DNA of 64,000 nt from Dactylorhiza incarnata (taxonomy: Eukaryota; Streptophyta; Magnoliopsida; Asparagales; Orchidaceae), in the NCBI GenBank assembly GCA_033032865.1, contig JAWHQI010000304.1, positions 1,339,001 to 1,403,000 of the forward strand. Direction: 5' to 3'. The first letter of the stretch is position 1; every line of letters starts with the position of its first letter. Below the pieces are notes generated by a model, which saw nothing but the letters and a program-made list of their open reading frames with translations, was not told the DNA's origin and did not search any database. Of this stretch, positions 11,739 to 24,514 are shown piece after piece. Both the position numbers and the translations under genes were made by a program.

Positions 11739-12410
11739 GAGGGGGTGGCTGATGTTCAAAGGGTTCAAGATTTTTAGAGCTTTTTCTTGAGATCTTGATC
11801 CAATCTTGTTGCTTTCCTAGTTTTTGTTTAGGTAAATTTTTGCTCTCTCTCTCTAGCTTTGTAATCCTTTTATGATGGAAATAAAATAGTTTTGTTTTGT
11901 AAAAATTGTCTCTTTGTTTTAAGTGTTGTTCTCTTTTTGTTCTTTTCTTTTTTAGTTTTAGTTTTTTTTGTAATTTTATAATTTTTGTTAAGTTTGTCAT
12001 TTTAATTAGAGTGTGTGTGTGTATGAGTGTAATTTTCTTGTTTTTAGTTTTGTTGTAATTTTTAGGTGATTTCATATTAGTGTGTGTGTGTGAGTGTAGG
12101 AGGTTAATTAGTTTTTTGTTTTGTTTTGTTTTCATTTGTTCTTTTTACTTTCTTTTTGCTTTTTTGTAAGTGTGTGTGTGTGTATGAGAGTAAAATGTTG
12201 TTATTTTTATTTTCATTTTGTTATTAGTGTGTGTGAGTGTATGAGAATATATTTTCTTTTCTTTTTAACTTAGTTTCATTATGGTTGTGTGTGTGAGTGT
12301 ATGAGTTTAGATTTGTTTTATTTTAATTAGATTTCATTAACGTAGAGTGGGTGTGTGTATGAGTATAAAGTTTGCGCCTTTTTTGTAATCGAATAGTTTT
12401 CATTTCCGTC

Positions 12411-12600
12411 ACGCATTTATTTCCCGCCTATCCGTTTGGATAGGACTTGCTCACGCATTTATTTCCCGCCTATCCGTTTGGATAGGACTTGCTCACGCAT
12501 TTATTTCCCGCCTATCCGTTTGGATAGGACTTGCTCACGCATTTATTTCCCGCCTATCCGTTTGGATAGGACTTGCTCACGCATTTATTTCCCCTCTACC
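12411..12600 (+). repeat. 42-bp tandem repeat in LTR
   Basis: Four full copies and a diverged fifth of a 42-bp unit (CACGCATTTATTTCCCGCC then CTATCCGTTTGGATAGG). Each unit contains an inverted repeat CCTATCC/GGATAGG around TTT. Because 42 is divisible by 3, one frame stays open and creates a false ORF. The matching block in the 3' LTR is about 23374-23560. Confidence 0.85.
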
Positions 12601-13554
12601 TATTTGGGTAGGGATCGCATTTCTTCAATTTCTGCAATTTACAGCTTTCATTTTAATTCCGTAGAGTGCGTGAGTTTTCAATTAGTGCGTCTTTTATTTT
12701 TTATATATTTGCTTTTTGCTTAATTCCGCTACCCGCTCAATCGCTTATTATCGCCGTAGTTATCATTATCGTTTTATAAAATCCTAAAAAATTCTAAGCA
12801 AAACTACTTTTTAAATTAACGTTTTCGTTCTTTTTCTTTTCATCGCTTTTCTTGGTTTTTGCTAAACGCACACCAAGCCCGCGATAGTTATCATTTTCGT
12901 CACTAGCTTTTCTATAAAATCATAAAAATCAATTTCAAACTCTTCTCGATAAAATAATAGCGCGTTCCTAAGAAGTAGAAATAATCGATACGACCTTGGA
13001 AAAATACGACCTTGATATTTCAAAAGAAATATCTTATACTACTATCGATAAGGTCCACTTGCCTTTATTGATTTTAGTCCGGATAATTACATAAACCCAA
13101 AAGCTTTCTCTCTAAAGCACTTTTTAAAACTCTCTTTTAAAAACACTAAAAAATTTGTTGCAACACCTCTTTGGTTGTTGCAACTAGCTCAAGGTAAAAG
13201 AAGTTTTAAAACGCTCTTAAAGAATTGTTGCAACTACTCAAAATATTGTTGCAACAATATTTTCAAAAAGCTTTCAATTTTAATTTCAACATAAAGCCCT
13301 TTTTCAATCTTTTCATTTAGCCTTCAATGGACGCGGCCGAGGAGTAATCCTCGATATTTCGAAAGAGAAAGAGTCCGTTACTTCTATCCTTCGATAGGAT
13401 AACGGGTAATTCCTCAAAGTAGAATTACTCGCGGGACACTTCGAAAACGTCCGCCCAAGGTTGAATCGAAAAGAAAGAAAGAGCTTTCTTCTCTTTCTTC
13501 TCTCTTTCAAAGAGAGAGAGCAAGTTTCACAAATTAAAAAACGTTCCAAGTTTT

Positions 13555-13572
13555 TGGCGCCGTTGCCGGGGA
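13555..13572 (+). promoter_or_regulatory. Primer binding site, tRNA-Asp
   Basis: TGGCGCCGTTGCCGGGGA is complementary to the 3' end of plant tRNA-Asp including CCA. It begins 6 nt after the 5' LTR. Confidence 0.9.
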
Positions 13573-13958
13573 CTTGTGTCGTTATTTTGAAATAGGAAAC
13601 GCTATTAATTTTATCTTATATTTCATCTCTTTTTCTATCTAAAAAACCAAAAACTAAAAAAATATACTATCTAAGTAAAAAAAAAAATATATACATATAT
13701 TTTTCAATTTTCCTTTTTTACATATATTTTCGAATATAGCTACATATATTTTCATATAAAAGCCCCACAAAAATCAAACCCAAAAAAATATATATTTATA
13801 TATTTTACTTAAGTAAAGAAAAACCCAAAAAAATATATTATTCTCTTTTACTTATTTTCCCTTCTTTTTCATCTTTGTAAAAATATTTCTAAAATAAAAA
13901 CATCAAAAAAATCTATAAAGGAAAAAAAAAACTCTTCAAATTTTTTTTTTAATAGTGT
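13573..13958 (+). other. Leader of inner Athila, no gene seen
   Basis: About 390 bases of AT-rich untranslated leader with A and T runs between the primer site and the gag start codon. Confidence 0.6.
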
Positions 13959-16900
13959 ATGACCCGAGGAGAATCTTCGGATAATCCTATTTTGCCTTTT
14001 GATCCCGAAATCGAGCGCACGTTTCACGAGCGCCGCCAATCTCGTAATCAAAATCTACAAATAGATCCCGAAGAATCCGTCGGCGATATACATATAGGCG
14101 TGATGAGCGATCCTAATCTAAATGCGGCCCCACAGCGGACCATGGCCTATTATGCTAGGCCAAATTTAGAGGATACAGGATCGAGCGTCACCCGCCCCGC
14201 GGTAGCTAATAATAATTTCGAAATCAAATCTAGTATAATTCAAATGGTACAACAGTCGATTCAGTTCGACGGTTTGCCAGATGAGGACCCAAACCAACAC
14301 CTTAATAATTTTTTAGAAATTTGCGACACCTTCAAGAATAATGGCGTCAGCGATGACGCCATTCGCTTGCGCTTATTTCCCTTTTCCCTGCGGACAAAGG
14401 CGAAATCGTGGTTGACTTCTCTTCCGAGAGGGTCCATAACCACGTGGGCCGAATTGACGGAGAATTTTCTAACTAAATATTTTCCTCCGTCAAAAACCGC
14501 TAAATTACGCACCGATATCGCATCCTTCATTCAATTCGATTCCGAGTCTCTCTATGAGACTTGGGAACGTTTTAAAGAATGTTTGCGTAGGTGTCCTCAT
14601 CACGCGCTACCAACTTGGCTTCAGGTACAAACGTTCTATAACGGCTTGAATTTCTCAACGAGACAGATGATCGACGCAGCCGCCGGGGGAACGTTAAACA
14701 ACAAAACCCCGGAGGCCGCTCAAGCTCTGATCGAAGAAATGGCCATGAACGCGTACCAATGGAACGTGCCAAGGTCGCGTCCTCCTAAACCGGCTGGTAT
14801 TTTCGAAGTGGATGCCACTACTCACTTAGCCTCGCAGGTAGAGCGGCTAAGTAAGCAAGTGGCGGAGATGACTGCTTCCTCCTCCACTCCCGCTTGGGCT
14901 AATAATCCTAATAATAATAATAATAATAATTTTAATAATCCAAAAAATAATAATAATAATTTTAATAATCTTAATAATAATAATCTTAATAATAATATTA
15001 ATAATAACAATAATTTAAGCAGAGAATCGGTGGATTACGTGGGCAATCAAGTGCGGGCGCCCTTCAACCCATATAGTAATAACTATAACCCGGGTTGGAG
15101 GAGCCACCCGAACTTCTCCTGGAGTAACCCTAATAATGCGCAACGCCCTCCACCTGCGATCCCGCAAGGATTTCCGTATGGATATCCCCAAGGATTTCAG
15201 CAGGGTTTTGCGCCTCCTCCTCGAAAACCTTCTCCGCTCGAGGAGATTTTTGCAAAATACATGGCTTCCAACGACGCAAATATCCGGAATATAACCGGAT
15301 CGCTAAAAAATTTAGAAATGCAGGTTGGACAGCTTGCAAAAATGGTCTCCGAGCGGCCACTTGGAGCACTACCTGGGAACTCGGAGCAGAACCCGCGTGA
15401 AAATGCCCACGTCATTACCTTACGCAGCGGCAAGGAGGTCGACTCCCCATTGCGGGTTGAGCATCAGGTAACTGTTTCGCCTCCGACCCCTGCACCCTCG
15501 TCTTTTATTTTAGTAGATACGGAAAAAATATTAGCGTCGGGCGTCTCGAGCCCGCAAATTCCGTACCCCGCAAAACTTAATAAAGAGAAGGAGGACGAAC
15601 ATTACAAAAAGTTTTTACAAATTTTTAAACAAATTCAAATTAACGTCCCCTTCTGCGAGGCACTCTCACAAATGCCGAAATATGCGAAATACCTTAAGGA
15701 GCTCCTTTCTAATAAAAAGAAGCTCGAGGGTATTTCGCGTGTTTCCTTAAATGCGGAATGCTCGGCGGTCCTACTTAATAAATTGCCGCCGAAACTAAAC
15801 GACCCGGGAAGGTTTTCCATCCCGTGCCTATTCGGCAATTTATTAATAAAGTACGCTCTAGCGGACCTGGGAGCGAGCATCAATTTGATGCCCTTCTCCC
15901 TCTTTAAAAAACTCGATTTGGGAGTTCCCACCCCAACGAAAATGAGCATCCAACTCGCGGATCGCTCGATAAAATATCCTATCGGGGTAGTGGAGGACGT
16001 TCTGGTCAAGGTTGACAAGTTTATCTTTCCGGTAGACTTCGTCATCCTCGACATCGAGGAGGACGCCGAGGTGTCAATTATCCTCGGTCGCCCTTTCCTC
16101 GCGACCTCCCGCGCATTAATTGATGTGAGTAACGGTCGCCTCCTCCTTCGGGTAGGGGACGACGAAGTTACCCTTCTTATTAATCCGTCGATGCGAAATT
16201 CTTTATCGAACGATGATTCTTGCTTTCACTTAGAATCCGCGTTCGAGGATGAGTGTTCTTCGCTTTATGAATTACTCGCTTTAAATTTAGACGAACCGGA
16301 TTTGGCGGACCTAGCCCCTTTGGACGAGCTACCGCCAGATTCGCCTTTCGAATCTTTTAATTCTAAAAGTTTAAAAATTACAACTTCTTACGAAGAACCC
16401 CCGGTCTTGGAGCTTAAGCCACTCCCCGACCATTTAAGATACGCTTTTCTCGCCGCGGACTTAAAACTCCCGGTTATTATTTCGTCTTCTTTATCTGATT
16501 CGGAAACTTCCGAATTAGTTAAAGTTTTGTCCACGCATCGCCATGCAATAGCATGGCAGATTTCCGATATTAGGGGGATAAATCCCTCTTTTTGCACGCA
16601 CAAAATCTTCTTAGAAGATAATTCCCGCAAAACCATCCAGCCTCAGCGACGATTAAACCCAAATATGCGGGAGGTCGTTAAGGCTGAAGTAATAAAATTA
16701 ATGGATGTGGGGATTATCTACCCTATATCCGACAGCACGTGGGTTAGTCCCATTCATGTCGTGCCTAAAAAGGGCGGTATAACGGTAGTGGCAAATGAAC
16801 ATAACGAATTAATTCCAACTCGTACTGTTACGGGTTGGAGGGTGTGCATCGATTACCGAAAATTAAATGATGCCACCCGCAAAGACCACTTTCCGTTACC

Positions 16901-19319
16901 GTTTATCGATCAAATTTTGTAGCGACTATCGGGTCATCCTTATTATTGTTTTCTCGATGGTCTATCAGGATTTTTACAAATTCCTATCTCCCCCGAAGAC
17001 CAGGAGAAAACAACCTTTACGTGCCCCTTCGGTACCTTCGCGTACCGAAGGATGCCATTCGGCCTCTGCAACGGGCCAGCTACATTTCAACGATGTATGA
17101 TGGCGATCTTTGGAGAGCTCGTAGAGGATATTATGGAAGTCTTTATGGATGACTTCTCGGTTTTTGGAAGCTCCTTCCAAAACTGCCTCCAAAATTTAGA
17201 TCGAGTCCTCCAACGATGCGAAGACACGAACCTGGTTTTAAACTGGGAAAAGTGTAATTTTATGGTTCGAGAAGGCTTAGTTCTCGGGCACAAAATTTCT
17301 GAAAGAGGGATGGAGGTCGACAAGGCCAAAGTCGAAATAATTGAAAAACTCCCCGCGCCCTCAAATATAAAATCAATCCGTAGTTTTCTTGGCCACGCGG
17401 GTTTCTATAGGCGGTTTATTCAAAACTTTTCCAAAATAACAAAACCGCTAACCCACCTCCTGGAGAAGGAATCTCCATTTATTTTTGATAACGCGTGCGT
17501 AGAGGCATTCAATGCCATAAAAAATAAACTTATCCATTCTCCCATTCTGGTGGCGCCCGATTGGACCCTTCCGTTTGAGATTATGTGCGACACGAGTGAT
17601 ATAGCGGTAGGGGCCGTATTAGGCCAACGCGTTAATAAATATTTTCATACTATCTACTACGCGTCCCGCACGCTCACGGCCGCACAGGCTAATTACACGA
17701 CAACGGAAAAGGAACTCCTTGCCGTCGTCTTCGCCATAGATAAGTTTAGGCCCTACGTCACGCTTTCAAAAATTATAGTATTTACCGACCACTCCGCCCT
17801 AAAATATTTATTAGAAAAAATGGACGCTAAGCCCCGCCTTCTTCGATGGATCCTCCTATTACAAGAATTTGATTTAGAGATCCGCGATAAGAAGGGGGCC
17901 GAAAATTTAGCGGCCGACCACCTATCTCGTTTAGAACACCCAATCGCGGAAGCGCTCTTCGAACGGGAAATCGATGATCGATTTCCCGAGGAGCGTCTTT
18001 TAGCTTTAAATAATTTAAAAACTTCTCCCTCGCCTTGGTTCGCAGACTACGCCAACTATTTAGTTGCGCGGGTGCTCCCGAAAGACTTTTCAAAACAGCA
18101 AAAGAAGAAATTCTTTTCTGATTTGAAAAATTACTTTTGGGAGGACCCTTTCTTATTTCGCGTCTGCGCGGACTAAGTCATGCGGAGATGCGTTTCGAAC
18201 GAGGAGGGTGCGCAAATTTTGCGGCACTGCCACGAAGGGCCGGCCGGGGGGCATTATCAAGCCAACCGGACCGCGCAGAAGGCGCTGGAGGCGGGCTTTT
18301 ATTGGCCCGCTCTCTTCAAAGACGCTCACACTTTTGTGAGCGCATGCGATAGCTGTCAACGGTCGGGTAACATCTCTCGTCGAGACGAGATGCCCCAAAA
18401 TTTTTATTTAGAATGCGAGATTTTCGATTTATGGGGGATAGATTTCGTAGGCCCCCTACCTCCTTCATATAATAATCGCTACATTTTAGTGGCGGTCGAC
18501 TATGTATCTAGGTGGGCGGAAGCGCAAGCTCTCCCCACCAACGATGTGAGAGTCGTCGTCAACTTTCTTAAAAAATTATTTTCTCGCTTCGGTACGCCCC
18601 GTGCGATAGTTAGTGATAGGGGTACGCACTTTTGCAACGCCCAGTTTGCAAAAATATTAACCAAATATGGCGTCACGCATAAGCTCGCCACCGCCTATCA
18701 CCCCCAAACGAGCGGCCAAGTGGAGGTAGTAAATCGGGAAATCAAACGCATATTAGAAAAAACCGTTTCAACTAATAGGAAGGATTGGGCACTTAAATTA
18801 GACGACGCGCTGTGGGCATATCGTACGGCGTACAAGACCGCAATCGGTTGTACGCCTTATCGATTAGTCTACGGCAAGGCGTGCCATTTGCCCGTAGAAT
18901 TAGAGCACCGCGCTTTTTGGGCGTTAAAACTCTTAAATCTCGATCATAATTTAACCGCTGAAAACCGGAAATTCCAATTAAACGAACTCGATGAATGGTG
19001 TGCGAACGCTTACGAGAGTAATAAATTTTATAAGGAACGCTCGAAATTTTACCACGACCGGAAAATAAAATATCCAAAATCATTTGCGCCGGGCGATCTC
19101 GTCCTCCTATATAACTCAAGTCTTCGTCTTTTTCCGGGGAAACTAAAATCCCGTTGGTCTGGCCCCTTTCAAGTGAAAGAGGTTTGGCCATACGGGACCG
19201 TCCTTATCACCCACCCGGAAAAAGGCGACTTAAAAGTTAACGGTCACCGACTAAAACTCTACCACGCGGGGGATCAACTGGGAGGGAAGTTAAATTCCAT
19301 ACCCCTCCCCCACCTCTAA
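13959..19319 (+). pseudogene. Gag-Pol polyprotein of inner Athila, two in-frame nonsense codons
   Basis: One continuous frame of 1786 codons broken only by TAG at 16920-16922 and TAA at 18174-18176. Start ATG 13959 is the first in frame. Order: Gag (about 14270-14780; SWLTSLPRGSITTW, YFPPSKTAKL), an Asn-rich linker coded by AAT repeats (14896-15015), the Gag C-terminus, a retropepsin-like protease with ADLGAS at about 15859, RT (FMDDFSVFG near 17142), RNase H ([24 protein letters not shown]), integrase with a His/Cys zinc-binding part (18180-18380) and the Asp-Asp-Glu motifs [16 protein letters not shown] and [10 protein letters not shown], and a C-terminal [10 protein letters not shown] segment. 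The first stop falls between the RT fingers and palm, the second just before the integrase zinc-binding part. No frameshift was found. Both stops fall at positions where the outer element has a sense codon, so they look like decay and not a programmed signal. Confidence 0.92.
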
Positions 19320-21738
19320 AAAGATCGTACCCCGCCAACGAGTCAAGCTACGAGACGGTAAACAAAGCGCTCGTGGGAGGCACCCCCATATTTATCCAAT
19401 TACGCTCCTTTTTTTTATAAAACCAAAAAAAAAATGATGAAATAAATTTTCATTTCAAAAAAATAAAAACTTAAACAAAAATAATAATAATAAATAATAA
19501 TAATAAATAAAAAATAAAAAAACAAAATAAAAAAAATAATAATATTACTAATTATGCATATTTTAAATTATCATTCTTTTTCAAAAAAGAAACATAAATA
19601 AAATAAAATAATGCAAAAACTTTAAAACAAAAATCAAAAAGAATTTTGGGAATTTTAAGATAAGACAATAGGAAGTTTCTCAAAGTAGGATTACTCGACA
19701 GACCCGAGAGGGGATTTTTGTCGATATTTCGAAACGAGAAAACCCCGTTGCTTTTACCTTTTTATTTCTCTTCTTTCTTCCTTGGTTTTTATCTTAAAGC
19801 TTTTTCTTTATTTTACTTTATTTTATCTTTCTTAAAAATTTAGATATATTTTAAAAACATGCATATTTTAAAATTAAAACCAAAGCAACAAAAAAATATA
19901 TATAATATACATAATAACATAAAAAGATGATAAAAATTTATTTTTATCATACCCAAAAACAATATATATGCTTTTAACTTCTTTTATACGTATTTTATTC
20001 ATGTTTTGTACATTTCGAAAAACTAAAACAAACCAAAAAAACAATTTTGTATATATTCGTGGAGTTCCTTTTTTTTATAACTATCCTTGTATATATTTTT
20101 TCTATTTTGTAATTAAAATCTTCATCCTTTTTTTGTAAATATTTTCGTTCCTCACACTTACCTTCAACATTGAGGACAATGTTGGTTTTAAGTATGGGGG
20201 CGTGTTTTCTCTCTTTTTGTAATTATTTTTGCCCCTCCCATATTAGAAAAAATCCAAAAAAAAATCTTTAATTAACTTAGAAAAAAATTAAAAAACACAC
20301 AAAAACAAAAAATGCGATCAATGTTTTATGTTCATGTCTTTATTTGTATATAAATAAACCTTATTTTTAAAATGAAAAAAAAATGAAAAAAAAAAAACAC
20401 TTAAAAATTTGTTATAACAAAATTCATTTTGTCATAACACCAAAAATTTTTATTTTCTCTTTTCTTTTCTTTCCTTTTTATTAATGTACATATTTTTAAC
20501 AAAATAAAAAAATAAAAAAATATATGATGAAATGAAACAAAAAAATTTCTTAGAAAAACTTATCAAAAATATTTTGTATATAACTTTTCTTATTTTTCTT
20601 CTTCCTCTTTTTAGTATTTATATATGTATTTTGTTATGAAAAATAAAAAATAAAAAATTATATCATATCTTAAAAAAAAAACTTAAAAAAATGATGAAAA
20701 ACTTATCAAAAATCCAAAAATAAAATAAAACCCCTACTTAGCTTTTTGTTATTTCCAAGGCTAGGTTAGTTTTATCTTTAAGCGTTTTTCATTATTTATG
20801 ATTTGCTAAATCAATTTTATTTATTTCATAGTTTGAAAAATTTAAATCGAGGAATTTTCATTAGTAAAGAAAATCTTGCGATCTTAAATTAATTTGAGAA
20901 CAGAATTTTTAGCACTACCTCGGGTTTACCCTAAATAGATTCCTTTTTGTATTATATTGGCAAACCATCTTTAGATTCAATTATTCTAACTCTAAACTTG
21001 TGAAACTTTAGGAATGTTTTAATCTACTAAACTTGCTCTCAAAATTTTTTTTTTTATTAATCTAGAATTTCTCTTGAAACCCCCCTTATAAACACCCCTT
21101 AGCTTGGCATAAAAATAATAAAAGTAGGAGTTTTAAAAGAAATCCTGTGTCAATGGGAATAAAGAGATTCCGTAAACACAGGCACCCAATATTGTTAAAA
21201 GAAATCCCGTGTCAATGAGAATAAAAAAATTAATAATTCCGTAAACACGGGCATTGGGTTAAGTTGAGAAAAGATTTCATTTATCCCGCGTAAACCAACG
21301 CTGGGTATCAAAGCAAAACCACCAAAAAGGTGGGGTGAGAGGATACAATCCATCACCCCTAAATCCAAGCACTCTTCTTTTTGCCAAGGCTACCTTTTTC
21401 CCCTACCCCTTAGCCAATAAAATTGTACCTAGATTTTAATTTAAAAAAGTTGCGAGATCATAATTAGTAGACTTTATTTATTCTTAAAAACTTTCTTAAA
21501 AAAGTTAAAGTTTTATATAATTCTATTTTAATTAAAAGGTACCAAAGACTGCAAAAATCAACGCTATTTACCTAACTTTAAGAAGTCTCGCTAAAATTTT
21601 TTCGCTCTTTTTAAATTACTTTCATAGTTTTGGACTTACCTCTTTAAATACCCTAAATTTATTTCGATCTTACTTTTGATTTAATAAAAACTTTAGTAAA
21701 TTAGAAATTTTATTAAACGTCTTATAGGTATCTCTTAC
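19320..21738 (+). other. 3' non-coding region of inner Athila
   Basis: Very AT-rich, without coding sequence. It contains a polypurine-like AGTATGGGGGCGTG at about 20190-20204 after ACATTGAGGACAATGTT, an arrangement common after pol in Athila/Tat elements. Around 21135-21255 a segment occurs twice in which TGTGTCAATG...GTAAACACA can pair as a stem. Confidence 0.6.
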
Positions 21739-21778
21739 TTTTGCTCTGGAATAGCAAAAGCTTAAGTATGTGGGTGTT
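21739..21778 (+). promoter_or_regulatory. Stem-loop and polypurine tract of inner Athila
   Basis: TTTTGCT (21739-21745) and AGCAAAA (21753-21759) form a 7-bp stem with a 7-nt loop. It is followed by GCTTAAGTATGTGGGTGTT abutting the 3' LTR. The arrangement matches that of the outer element at 3268-3304. Confidence 0.65.
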
Positions 21779-24514
21779 TGATGAATAACAAATTATGCAT
21801 ATTTTTAGTATCATTTCTAGCCTAATTTTGGGTAATTTTGTACATATTGAATTTAAATCATTAAAATAATCACTTCTTTTTTTCTTTTGTAGAAATAAGT
21901 AATTATATATGTAAAAGAATAAAATTTTGAAATATTATTGTATAAGAAATTTATTATAAATATAATATATATATATATATATAATATTTAAAATATAAAT
22001 AATATAGTTATATGTATGTAAATAATAAGTATAATAAATAAGCATATATTTATATGTAACTATGAATGAAAAATAGTAATATTATATAAATGATGTAAAA
22101 ATAATATGCAAGATATAATAATAGTAATATATATATATAATAATATAGTAGTATAAGCTATTAACATAATAATAATATTGAATAATAAATATGTTATAAA
22201 TATAATAAAATACTCATATGTATAATATATGTATATGTGTAAATATATATGTTTAAAATATAAAATGTAAATAATAATAGTATATATATATTAAATATAA
22301 ATATATAAATAACTATGTAAATTAAAAATTAAATTTAAAATGAAAATAAAAAAATCTGTGCTGAATATAATATATATAATATACCCCTGTGTTTTGTAGA
22401 TGGAGCCAATTGGCTCATCGGTTCTGGACCCTGCTGCCCGCGCTGTTGACCTGGGTTTGAATCCGGGCAAGCACACCTTTTGCTGGATTTAATCCAGCTG
22501 CCCGCGCCCTGCCCGCGCCCGTGCCAGCTAGCCGCCCTGCCCGCTGCCGCCCTGCCCCCTGCCCGCGCCCCTCCAGCTCAACCCGCTAGCTGCTCCTCCA
22601 GCCCTGCTAACCGCACCCCCTAAGCTCTCAATTCAGATTTTGCCTCCTCCTTCTAGAAGCCTTCCAAGCCCTCTAAATGCACTCCAAATCCTCTATAAAT
22701 AGAGGGGGTGGCTGATGTTCAAAGGGTTCAAGATTTTTAGAGCTTTTTCTTGAGATCTTGATCCAATCTTGTTGCTTTCCTAGTTTTTGTTTAGGTAAAT
22801 TTTTGCTCTCTCTCTCTCTAGCTTTGTAATCCTTTTATGATGGAAATAAAATAGTTTTGTTTTGTAAAAATTGTCTCTTTGTTTTAAGTGTTGTTCTCTT
22901 TTTGTTCTTTTCTTTTTTAGTTTTAGTTTTTTTTTGTAATTTTGTAATTTTTGTTAAGTTTGTCATTTTAATTAGAGTGTGTGTGTGTATGAGTGTAATT
23001 TTCTTGTTTTTAGTTTTGTTGTAATTTTTAGATGATTTCATATTAGTGTGTGTGTGAGTGTAGGAGGTTAATTAGTTTTTTGTTTTGTTTTGTTTTCATT
23101 TATTCTTTTTACTTTCTTTTTGCTTTTTTGTAAGTGTGTGTGTGTGTATGAGAGTAAAATGTTGTTATTTTTATTTTCATTTTGTTATTAGTGTGTGTGA
23201 GTGTATGAGAATAGATTTTCTTTTCTTTTTAACTTAGTTTCATTATGGTTGTGTGTGTGAGTGTATGAGTTTAGATTTGTTTTATTTTAATTAGATTTCA
23301 TTAACGTAGAGTGGGTGTGTGTATGAGTATAAAGTTTGCGCCTTTTTTGTAATCGAATAGTTTTCATTTCCGTCACGCATTTATTTCCCGCCTATCCGTT
23401 TGGATAGGACTTGCTCACGCATTTATTTCCCGCCTATCCGTTTGGATAGGACTTGCTCACGCATTTATTTCCCGCCTATCCGTTTGGATAGGACTTGCTC
23501 ACGCATTTATTTCCCGCCTATTCGTTTGGATAGGACTTGCTCACGCATTTATTTCCCCTCTACCTATTTGGGTAGGGATCGCATTTCTTCAATTTCTGCA
23601 ATTTACAACTTTCATTTTAATTCCGTAGAGTGCGTGAGTTTTCAATTAGTGCGTCTTTTATTTTTTATATATTTGCTTTTTGCTTAATTCCGCTACCCGC
23701 TCAATGGCTTATTATCGCCGTAGTTATCATTATCGTTTTATAAAACCCTAAAAAATTCTAAGCAAAACTACTTTTTAAATTAACGTTTTCGTTCTTTTTC
23801 TTTTCATCGCTTTTCTTGGTTTTTGCTAAACGCACATCAAGCCCGCGATAGTTATCATTTTCGTCACTAGCTTTTCTATAAAATCATAAAAATCAATTTC
23901 AAACTCTTCTTGATAAAATAATAGCGCGTTCCTAAGAAGTAGAAATAATCGATACGACCTTGGAAAAATACGACCTTGATATTTCAAAAGAAATATCCTA
24001 TACTACTATCGATAAGGTCCACTTGCCTTTATTGATTTTAGTCCGGATAATTACATAAACCCAAAAGCTTTCTCTCTAAAGCACTTTTTAAAACTCTCTT
24101 TTAAAAACACTAAAAAATTTGTTGCAACACCTCTTTGGTTATTGCAACTAGATCAAGGTAAAAGAAGTTTTAAAACGCTCTTAAAGAATTGTTGCAACTA
24201 CTCAAAAAATTGTTGCAACAATATTTTCAAAAAGCTTTCAATTTTAATTTCAACATAAAGCCCTTTTTCAATCTTTTCATTTAGCCTTCAAAGGACGCGG
24301 CCGAGGAGTAATCCTCGATATTTCGAAAGAGAAAGAGTCCGTTACTTCTATCCTTCGATAGGATAACGGGTAATTCCTCAAAGTAGAATTACTCGCGGGA
24401 CACTTCGAAAACGTCCGCCCAAGGTTGAATCGAAAAGAAAGAAAGAGCTTTCTTCTCTTTCTTCTCTCTTTCAAAGAGAGAGAGAGCAAGTTTCACAAAT
24501 TAAAAAACGTATCA
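21779..24514 (+). repeat. 3' LTR of inner Athila-like element
   Basis: 2736 bp, near-identical to 10811-13548. Differences are scattered substitutions and changes in TA, TG and CT run length. TATA box at 22694-22701; 42-bp repeats at about 23374-23560. Confidence 0.95.

Larger units (their letters stand above)
10811..13548 (+). repeat. 5' LTR of inner Athila-like element
   Basis: 2738 bp. Layout: an AT-rich 5' half with TA runs (11000-11350), a tRNA-like block (11433-11518), a TATA box at 11731-11738, TG-rich stretches (12010-12360) and a 42-bp tandem repeat (12411-12590). Reading frames here, including 12436-12723, come from the tandem repeat. Confidence 0.95.
10811..24514 (+). mobile_element. 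Athila-like Ty3/Gypsy retrotransposon (inner, young)
   Basis: 13.7 kb. Both LTRs begin TGATGAATAAC; they end ACGTTCCA (13548) and ACGTATCA (24514). The 5-bp duplication CATAA flanks it (10806-10810 and 24515-24519). It lies antisense inside the outer element's RT frame, between the GYNQI and MVAPEDQ segments. It has a tRNA-Asp primer site, one gag-pol frame (13959-19319) and 2.4 kb of non-coding 3' sequence. No downstream accessory gene is seen, unlike the outer element. The LTRs differ by about 22 substitutions plus short repeat-length changes, roughly half the rate of the outer pair. Confidence 0.95.

Noticed and set aside
12411..12600. CRISPR-like array (regular repeats with palindromes)
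   Set aside because: No unique spacers; copies are contiguous 42-bp units in a plant LTR.
12436..12723. 95-codon ORF with repeated CSRIYFPPIRLDRT
   Set aside because: Produced by the 42-bp LTR tandem repeat and present in both LTRs.
16920..16922. Programmed stop-codon readthrough in the inner Athila polyprotein
   Set aside because: The stop lies inside RT, not at a gag-pol junction, and the outer element has a sense codon there.
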